From Anaerolineaceae bacterium UBA1363 (GTDB taxonomy: Bacteria; Chloroflexota; Anaerolineae; Anaerolineales; Anaerolineaceae), in assembly GCA_002306055.1 (NCBI GenBank), contig DBRR01000040.1, forward strand, positions 1 through 29,672: 29,672 nucleotides of DNA, given 5' to 3'. Shown here in pieces: positions 24,460-29,672 of the stretch (positions are counted from its first letter, which is position 1; each line of letters begins with the position of its first letter). The notes below the pieces were generated by a model. That model ran no database searches. It was not told where the DNA came from and was given only the letters and a program-made list of their open reading frames with translations. Position numbers and translations under genes: made by a program.

Positions 24460-25292
24460 GCCTCGAGCTTCCTGATCTCCTGGTAATAGAGCCATTGCAG
24501 GTTGCGGATATGCAATTCCTGCGCCAGCCCACCCAGGCTGACACGGTGTTTTCCGGTATCTTCGATGTCTTGTGCTGAGAGAAATTCCAGTGGGTTTCGG
24601 CGTCGCATAGCAGTTTTTACAATCTTCTGAAGGGTTTTCAGGTACTCGAGGTTGTGTTTTTTTACTTCCTCGATTTCCCCTCGCAGAATGATATCGCCAT
24701 GACCTTGAACGATGTTCTCCAACCCCATGTTGCCGATGTGAGAAATTGATTGTGCCAGAACTTCAATATCTCCACCGACAAAGTACGGGACCGGCATAAA
24801 CGTGTCGCCTGCAAACAAAATTCGTTCATCTTCCAGAAGCACCGAAATGCTATCAGCAGAATGACCGGGGGTAGCAAAAATCTGAAGTTGTTTCTTCCCA
24901 ATTCGCAGTGTCAAAGTGCCTGAGCTGAAAGTGATCTGGGGTGGCGAAATGCAGATATCGCGGAAAATGGAGTTTTCCTGCCCGGCCTCAGCCAAAGCTG
25001 ACGTGCTTTTTTCGAGCATTAAGTCGCGGCATTGTTGATGTCCGATAATCTTGGCATTCGGAAAAATACAGTTGCCCCAGGAGTGATCCGCATGATGATG
25101 GGTATTAATGATGTACTTGACCGGGACCATAAGCTGCGATTCAATGAAATTGCGAATGAGCGGTGTCTCTGATGGCATGAGGGTGTCGATCAGAACCGCC
25201 CATTGTGGTCCAACAATGGTACCTGCAGTTACTTGCGCATAGACTTCACTTTGGAACCAGTAGACATTATCTGAAACGCGTTCTTTTAACAT
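24456..25292 (-). CDS. Metallo-beta-lactamase-fold hydrolase
   Basis: Zn/Fe-dependent hydrolase of 278 residues. The metal ligands are visible: HxHxDH at 65-70 (THHHADHSWGN), His in TPGHSADS, Asp in FAGDTFM, and His in QGHGD. The arrangement is typical of glyoxalase II, lactonase and other small-molecule members; no beta-lactamase-specific feature is seen. The N-terminus has no signal peptide, so it is cytoplasmic. A C-terminal helical extension of about 70 residues follows the fold. It stands alone between a convergent membrane gene and a co-directional surface-protein gene 62 bases away. The substrate is not predictable. Confidence 0.92.
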   Translation of the reverse strand: MLKERVSDNVYWFQSEVYAQVTAGTIVGPQWAVLIDTLMPSETPLIRNFIESQLMVPVKYIINTHHHADHSWGNCIFPNAKIIGHQQCRDLMLEKSTSALAEAGQENSIFRDICISPPQITFSSGTLTLRIGKKQLQIFATPGHSADSISVLLEDERILFAGDTFMPVPYFVGGDIEVLAQSISHIGNMGLENIVQGHGDIILRGEIEEVKKHNLEYLKTLQKIVKTAMRRRNPLEFLSAQDIEDTGKHRVSLGGLAQELHIRNLQWLYYQEIRKLEA

Positions 25293-25354
25293 ATCAGGAT
25301 TACCCTATTAATAATGGGCATAGAATAGCATACTAAAATCTAAAAGTCAAAAAA

Positions 25355-27343
25355 TCAGTGTTTACGGTGGATGTAAACTGCCAGGAGCACAATCAGGATC
25401 AACACTGCCACTCCACCCAGATAGAACGGTACTTGTTTTTGACCTGAATAGCGGTCGGTTTTTTCAAGCAACCCAGATTTTGGTGTTCCTGAAACTGTGG
25501 GCGTTGGTGTGCGGGAAGGCGTGGAGGTTGGAGTGGGAGTTTCGGCTGGAGTCAAACTGAGGTCAGGGGTGATCTCGATGGTTGGGGTGTCTGTAAAAGT
25601 TGGCAGAAAGAGTGTAGGCTCGTCGGGAAGCGGGGTCTTGAAGGCAGAAGTGGCAGTGCGAAACGGCGTCAGGGTTCGAGTAGGAGTAATTGTACGTGTA
25701 GGAGTAAGTGTACGCGTGGGTGTACGGGTGTTGGTGGCAGTAGATAGAGGTGCGATAGAAGCACTTAATGGCCCTACCATCTGCTGCACAGATCCGTCAG
25801 AATTGATAACCACGAGTTTGTAATAGTATGTCTGCCCTGTTGCCGCAGTGGAATCTGAAAAACTGTAACTGCTGCCAGAGGAAGGTGAGCCTGTGACTGC
25901 TATATCGCCAGAGATTTTTTCGTAGGTACCATCAGAGGTGGTTGAGCGCGTGATGTAAAAATTGAGTGTGTTTACTTCAGTAACGGTCGTCCAGTTTAGA
26001 TTGATCGAATTTGTCGTGGCTGAGGCGGTAAAGGAAAGTACCCCCGCTTGCTCGTAACCGATCACGAAAGGAGTAAAGAACAAGTCATTCAACAGATCGG
26101 GGCGACCGTCATTGTCGACGATAACCTCAATGGTTTTCGAAGCTGTTCGGCAAGTGGTTTCCTGACCGGCGTAAATGCTGCCCACTGATGATTGGGGTAT
26201 GTCGCCGGTTTTATCCCATTTATCTGTCACTTGGGTTTTCGGATCGTACCAAAGCAACGGGAACTTGGTCTGGTTTCCGGAACCACAATAGGCAGCTGAT
26301 TGGATAATTGGAGCACAATCATTGGTATCACCATAAGCAAAGGAAAGTGTGATTGTGCCAGGAGACACAGAAGGAGGAAGGAATACGTCAAAAAAATTAC
26401 TACAATGATAAAGACTGCCAGCAGGACTGCTAAAAGGGGTTGAGTCCCCATGGTTGACCACGTACAAGTCCGTAGAGGTGGGACTGCTGGCTTTAAAACC
26501 ATAAAAATCAGTAGCAGGGAGGGTGTTTGTCAGGCTCAACAAGCGGGCGGCAACGCCTGTGGTTTCCGTGACGATTGGAGCATCAAGCCTTTTGGTATCA
26601 TCTGCACCACAACCAGCAGCGGACTGACTTGGCAACACGCCTGTACCCCAGAAGTTGTGATCCACAAAGCTATTGCCAGCGCAATAGACCTGGACTGAGG
26701 TGCTGCTTGAAGTGATATTGTTAGCCACAACAAGCAAGTTAGCATCTTGATCGATATTGGTGCTATTGATGGCAGCTTGATTGTTGTTTATATGATTGAA
26801 TCGAACGGTCAGATCCCCTGCGCCTGCCTGGTAAGAAATAGCGGTTCGACCATTTTCGAAGGTACTGTGTTCAATAATGACGGGTGATGGACTGTTTACG
26901 ACCAACAAGTCCCTTGATGGGCTGTTACAAGCGCCATCATTCAGGGATATATCGCGAATGGTAGCCTGGGCTGAAATGACAAACATGGGTCGGCTGCAGT
27001 CACTGTTGGAGGTGCTGATCCAGCCAGTATTCTTACCGATGATGCTAACCGGATAATCAACCTGGACGATATGGCTGTTGATCTCATAGGGAGAAAGAAT
27101 GTTAATGGTTACGTCAATGAGGTTGTTGTCTTTGGCGAATTTGATGGCTTTCATCAAGGCGTTGGACTCTGGCAGATCAGTGCTGTCGTTGAAAAAACAT
27201 TCGGTGTAACCAGTGCAAAGAGCTTCAGTATTGGCTACATAGAGTGTATTCGTTTGTTGAGTCTCAGCGGGAGAAATTCCCTGCGTACCAAAACTTTCAA
27301 GGAGAAAAAAGACCAGGATCAAAACAAGCCATTTTTTCATCAT
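25355..27343 (-). CDS. Cell-surface protein: beta-helix-like domain, FN3-like domain, Thr/Pro linker, C-terminal anchor
   Basis: About 662 residues, exported. A signal peptide MMKKWLVLILVFFLLES is followed by a long region with many short Asn/Ser/Val-rich repeats (FNHINNN, VVANNITS, HNFWGTG), suggesting a right-handed beta-helix of the pectate-lyase type. A domain near 440-540 (NSINLNWTTVTEVNTLNFY ... GQTYYYKLVVIN) resembles fibronectin type III. Next comes a Thr/Pro tail with repeats of about six residues (TPTRTL), then a single C-terminal membrane helix ending in basic HRKH. No catalytic motif is recognised, so it may be an adhesin or structural protein. ATG 27343 lies seven bases after a TATAAT, without a Shine-Dalgarno; GTG 27346 and ATG 27340 are alternatives. 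Confidence 0.82.
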   Translation of the reverse strand: MMKKWLVLILVFFLLESFGTQGISPAETQQTNTLYVANTEALCTGYTECFFNDSTDLPESNALMKAIKFAKDNNLIDVTINILSPYEINSHIVQVDYPVSIIGKNTGWISTSNSDCSRPMFVISAQATIRDISLNDGACNSPSRDLLVVNSPSPVIIEHSTFENGRTAISYQAGAGDLTVRFNHINNNQAAINSTNIDQDANLLVVANNITSSSTSVQVYCAGNSFVDHNFWGTGVLPSQSAAGCGADDTKRLDAPIVTETTGVAARLLSLTNTLPATDFYGFKASSPTSTDLYVVNHGDSTPFSSPAGSLYHCSNFFDVFLPPSVSPGTITLSFAYGDTNDCAPIIQSAAYCGSGNQTKFPLLWYDPKTQVTDKWDKTGDIPQSSVGSIYAGQETTCRTASKTIEVIVDNDGRPDLLNDLFFTPFVIGYEQAGVLSFTASATTNSINLNWTTVTEVNTLNFYITRSTTSDGTYEKISGDIAVTGSPSSGSSYSFSDSTAATGQTYYYKLVVINSDGSVQQMVGPLSASIAPLSTATNTRTPTRTLTPTRTITPTRTLTPFRTATSAFKTPLPDEPTLFLPTFTDTPTIEITPDLSLTPAETPTPTSTPSRTPTPTVSGTPKSGLLEKTDRYSGQKQVPFYLGGVAVLILIVLLAVYIHRKH
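25662..25733. repeat. 18-base tandem repeat in the surface-protein gene
   Basis: About four units coding for the six-residue repeat [RTLTPT]. Units at 25680-25697 and 25698-25715 differ at 2 of 18 bases; the outer units are more diverged. A likely site of length variation by slippage. Confidence 0.6.
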
Positions 27344-27350
27344 CACAAAA

Positions 27351-27356
27351 ATTATA
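27351..27356 (-). promoter_or_regulatory. -10 box of surface-protein gene
   Basis: Minus-strand TATAAT seven bases before ATG 27343. The predicted RNA start coincides with or lies next to the start codon. Confidence 0.45.
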
Positions 27357-27385
27357 TCACCCGGCTTTTGAAGGCTAAGGCATGT

Positions 27386-27391
27386 TAAAAT
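27386..27391 (+). promoter_or_regulatory. -10 box of UbiA-like/bcp unit
   Basis: TAAAAT six bases before ATG 27398, with no Shine-Dalgarno. A leaderless message is likely if this box is used. Confidence 0.4.
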
Positions 27392-27397
27392 ATTTGA

Positions 27398-28264
27398 ATG
27401 CAAAAAATGAAACTAAATTTCAACGGGTTTTTCGCTGCTTCAGCGACTGCCAGTTACTTGCTGGGAGTGATGATCGCCAGTTCGTCAGGACATTCGATCA
27501 ATTTCCTTAGCCTGGCAGCAGGTTTGATTATCTATTATGCTTTTTACCTTCTGCAGACAATCCAGCTCTATCTGACCTCCAACCGGGTTAATCCATTCAC
27601 CAGGGTCAAATCTGCCGGGCAAAGTCGATCTTCAACAGCTCAGGTATTGATTTTTGGAGCTTTTTTCGCAATTTTTGTTGGCCTTTATTTACTCCTTCAA
27701 GCTGAAGTGCTCATCGGCACCAACTTATTACTCCTTATTGCCCTTGCTTTTGTAATGTTTTTACCGATGGGCAGGTTCAGCCGCCTATGGTTTAATTCGA
27801 TGTCGTGGTTGTTCGAAGGTTTGGTAGTCTCTCCATTAATGTTCCTTCTCGGAAGTGCGATCCAGAAGTATTCGTTTTCTTATCTGCTCTTCCTGCTTTG
27901 GATGCCAATTTTTTTCCTATATGGAACCTCCGCGATTACGCTTTTGTTTTCTGACTATGATCAAAACAGCTCTTCCAGGAACAATCACTTCATTGCTTCT
28001 GTCGGTTGGGAAAAAGCGCTTAAGTTTCACCATGGTTTGGGGATACTGACTTATGTTAGTTTGCTGGCTTACTTGGCAGCCAGTAATACGTGGTCCCGGA
28101 ACTGGCCAACACTGTTACTCAGCCTTGTGAGTGGGGTGGAGGTGTTCTTTTTAAAGCAAATGGCAGCAGGAATGCGCCCAAACTGGCGATTATTAAGAGC
28201 CCTGGCGATTGTACAGTTCTTTTCTTTGATCTATCTTTTGGCGTATCCTTTACTTACCAAATAA
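27398..28264 (+). CDS. Membrane protein, distant UbiA-prenyltransferase-like
   Basis: 288 residues with about eight membrane helices and little else. The overall pattern and the segment LLFSDYDQNSSSRNNHFI (Asp186, Asp188) in a loop followed by WEKALKFHHGLG recall the second Asp-rich loop of UbiA/MenA prenyltransferases. The first motif (NxxxDxxxD, expected near residues 55-75) is missing: that region reads YLTSNRVNPFTR with no Asp. It is therefore either a very divergent or inactive UbiA relative, or unrelated. The ATG at 27398 lies right after a -10-like box; ATG 27407 is an alternative. The peroxiredoxin gene follows 15 bases downstream. Confidence 0.75.
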   Translation: MQKMKLNFNGFFAASATASYLLGVMIASSSGHSINFLSLAAGLIIYYAFYLLQTIQLYLTSNRVNPFTRVKSAGQSRSSTAQVLIFGAFFAIFVGLYLLLQAEVLIGTNLLLLIALAFVMFLPMGRFSRLWFNSMSWLFEGLVVSPLMFLLGSAIQKYSFSYLLFLLWMPIFFLYGTSAITLLFSDYDQNSSSRNNHFIASVGWEKALKFHHGLGILTYVSLLAYLAASNTWSRNWPTLLLSLVSGVEVFFLKQMAAGMRPNWRLLRALAIVQFFSLIYLLAYPLLTK

Positions 28265-28279
28265 GCCATGGAGGAAGAT

Positions 28280-28738
28280 ATGACTTTAGAAATAAACAAA
28301 CCAGCCCCGGAATTTGAACTCAGCGATCAAAATGGGGAACTGCACAAACTTTCAGACTATCGCGGAAAACGCCTCGTTCTATATTTTTATCCAAAAGATG
28401 ATACCCCAGGATGCACTGCCGAAGCCTGCAGTTTCAGGGACAATTATTCAGTATTCAAGCAAAACGATATTGTTATCCTGGGTGTAAGCGCTGATTCCGC
28501 GGAATCACATGCCAAATTCCAGGAAAAGTATCAATTGCCCTTTCCTTTACTCTCCGACCCAGATCACAAAGTCAGTGAAATGTATGGTGTCTGGGGATTA
28601 AAGAAGTTCATGGGTCGAGAGTATTACGGCATCAACCGCACTACTTTCCTCATTGACGAAGAAGGTAACCTTGTGAAGATCTATGATAAAGTAAAACCCG
28701 CGGAGCATGCGCAGGAGATCATGGAAGAATTCATCTAG
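28280..28738 (+). CDS. bcp: Thioredoxin-dependent peroxiredoxin, Bcp/PrxQ type
   Basis: Reduces hydroperoxides using thioredoxin, protecting the cell from oxidative stress. 152 residues, the normal size. The peroxidatic Cys45 lies in TPGCT and the resolving Cys50 five residues later (CTAEAC), the arrangement of atypical two-Cys PrxQ proteins. LYFYPKDDTPGC and the C-terminal FLIDEEGNLVKIYDKVKP are typical. The start ATG 28280 is set by GGAGGA at 28270-28275; an upstream in-frame ATG at 28268 overlaps that site and is rejected. The gene is probably co-transcribed with the UbiA-like gene and ends nine bases from the convergent rsfS. Confidence 0.96.
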   Translation: MTLEINKPAPEFELSDQNGELHKLSDYRGKRLVLYFYPKDDTPGCTAEACSFRDNYSVFKQNDIVILGVSADSAESHAKFQEKYQLPFPLLSDPDHKVSEMYGVWGLKKFMGREYYGINRTTFLIDEEGNLVKIYDKVKPAEHAQEIMEEFI

Positions 28739-28747
28739 ATTGCAGGT

Positions 28748-29092
28748 TTACTGGACGCTGAGCACGACTTTGGCTTTCTGCCACATGCCTTCGAGGTCGT
28801 AATAATCCCGCATTTCGGGGCTCAGCAAGTGAACCACTACATAGCCATAGTCCAATACTATCCAGCCGGATTGACCACTGCTTTCTACAACAGGGCTTAA
28901 TCCGGTTTCTGGTTTAATAATTTCACGAACATAGTCAGCCAGACTTTGCAGCATTCTTTCGCTGGTGCCGTTAGCGATTACAAAAGATTCTGTAAAGTCA
29001 GAGATACCGCTGAGGTCAAGAAGCAGAATATTTTCTGCGAGTTTGTCTTCAAGAATTTGTGCGATCCTGCGAGCTAAGATTATTGGTTCCAG
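28748..29092 (-). CDS. rsfS: Ribosomal silencing factor RsfS, apparent CTG start
   Basis: Binds ribosomal protein uL14 and blocks subunit joining under starvation. 114 residues if it starts at CTG 29092. The family pattern is complete only with this N-terminus: ILARRIAQILEDKLAENIL, LDLSGISDFTESFVIANG, then SGWIVLDYGYVVVHLLSPEMRDYYDLEGMW. In frame there is a stop (TGA) two codons before the CTG, and no ATG, GTG or TTG until Met47, which would remove more than a third of the conserved domain. A near-ideal ribosome site GAGGTGA (29102-29096) stands at the right distance for CTG. A one-base assembly error in the AAAA run, creating a GTG start, is the alternative. The gene lies just downstream of the thpR-like gene, co-directional. 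Confidence 0.9.
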   Translation of the reverse strand: MEPIILARRIAQILEDKLAENILLLDLSGISDFTESFVIANGTSERMLQSLADYVREIIKPETGLSPVVESSGQSGWIVLDYGYVVVHLLSPEMRDYYDLEGMWQKAKVVLSVQ

Positions 29093-29114
29093 TTTTCACC
29101 TCACTGAAGGAAGT

Positions 29115-29672
29115 TTAGCACAGTTTTTTGAGAGCATGGCGACTTAGTACAGTGTATTCCGGACCGCCAGGTTTGAGGACGCTTTGGTATAGAAGCACTT
29201 CCCGGATTCTGGTTGACCCTGCTTTTACATTGCCTAGTTTGGAAAAAAGTCTGGAAAACACCTCTCCAGAAACCCCGCGGGCATTCTCAGCAACTCTGCC
29301 AAGGGTCAGGTGAGGAGAAAACTGGTCTTTTTCAGGTGCGACAACCAGACCAGAATCGTGGATTATCGCTTTTGCCAGTACGCTGACAGGCTCAGGATTG
29401 TTTACTCCGAGCCAGAGAATGCGGGGGTTATGCCGGGAAGGAAAGGCACCAAGATTGGCAAACTCGAGGTCAAACTCTGTGAAATTCTGACAGATCTCAT
29501 CCAGTCTGTTTCCAATTTTCGGAATTAAATTTTCGTCGGTATCCCCTAAAAACAATAAGGTGAGGTGCAGGTTTTGTGGGGCTGTGTAGCGCATACCTTC
29601 CACTGGATATTCACGCTTAATGGTCGAAATCAGCCTGAAAATCGTATCTAGCAGGGCTGGTTCAGGATCGAT
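29115..29672 (-). CDS. thpR: RNA 2',3'-cyclic phosphodiesterase (2H family), 5' end outside window
   Basis: LigT/ThpR-type 2H phosphoesterase that opens 2',3'-cyclic phosphates at RNA ends. Both HxTx motifs are visible: NLHLTLLFLG and FSPHLTLGRV, separated by the usual ~90 residues. The reading frame stays open to the right edge of the window without a stop (DPEPALLDTIFRLIS precedes), so the true N-terminus, about 20 residues, is missing. The stop is 12 bases before the rsfS ribosome site, so the two are probably co-transcribed. Confidence 0.92.
   Translation of the reverse strand: MDPEPALLDTIFRLISTIKREYPVEGMRYTAPQNLHLTLLFLGDTDENLIPKIGNRLDEICQNFTEFDLEFANLGAFPSRHNPRILWLGVNNPEPVSVLAKAIIHDSGLVVAPEKDQFSPHLTLGRVAENARGVSGEVFSRLFSKLGNVKAGSTRIREVLLYQSVLKPGGPEYTVLSRHALKKLC

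Noticed and set aside
24456..25292. MBL-fold protein as a true beta-lactamase (resistance gene)
   Set aside because: No signal peptide and no beta-lactamase-specific features; the HxHxDH fold is shared by many housekeeping hydrolases.
1..29672. CRISPR array, prophage or insertion sequence
   Set aside because: No regularly spaced direct repeats, integrase, transposase or phage structural genes were seen on either strand.

Overview
The window looks like a piece of chromosome from a fermentative, mesophilic member of the Chloroflexota, most probably class Anaerolineae. This is an inference from gene content and style: a lipoprotein sugar-binding protein with a Pro-Thr-Glu linker, a fused ADP-forming acetyl-CoA synthetase, secreted proteins with Thr-Pro-Thr-Arg-Thr tails, moderate GC content, and mixed leaderless-looking and Shine-Dalgarno starts. 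No marker gene here fixes the genus. Apart from a structured intergenic stretch I see no phage, insertion sequence or CRISPR array.

Layout. 98-3688 (+) is a carbohydrate ABC importer without its ATPase: two permeases and a lipoprotein binding protein, closed by a terminator. 3761-4160 is tmRNA, followed by its terminator and a ~310-base stretch rich in interlocking inverted repeats, including a predicted mobile four-way junction at 4328-4518. On the minus strand lie ligA and tRNA-Arg(CCG), then an operon reading fumarylacetoacetate-hydrolase-like protein, DUF503, radical SAM (TIGR03960-type), DUF2344 and HIT protein (10692 down to 6723). tRNA-Val(TAC) fires divergently from the head of that operon. 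15954 down to 10799 is a tightly overlapping three-gene end-processing module: an AddB-like helicase-fold protein, a UvrD-like helicase and a stand-alone Fe-S RecB/Cas4-type nuclease. 16057-18971 (+) holds the ADP-forming acetyl-CoA synthetase and a short-chain dehydrogenase. tRNA-Thr(CGT), a remnant-like spacer, dinB, gyrB and a membrane protein follow on the minus strand. 23650-28738 has a second membrane protein, a metallo-beta-lactamase-fold hydrolase, a large cell-surface beta-helix/FN3-like protein, a distant UbiA-like membrane protein and a Bcp peroxiredoxin. The right edge is an rsfS gene that appears to start at CTG and a truncated RNA 2',3'-cyclic phosphodiesterase.

How it fits together. 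Sugar uptake plus ADP-forming acetyl-CoA synthetase (ATP from acetyl-CoA) suits a sugar-fermenting anaerobe. DNA maintenance is strongly represented (ligA, gyrB, dinB, the AddAB-like module), as is translation quality control (tmRNA, RsfS, tRNAs). The most unusual observations are the four-way-junction element after tmRNA, the CTG start of rsfS, the near-identical overlap sequence at both junctions of the helicase/nuclease operon, and several -10 boxes lying 6-9 bases from a start codon, which suggests leaderless messages.
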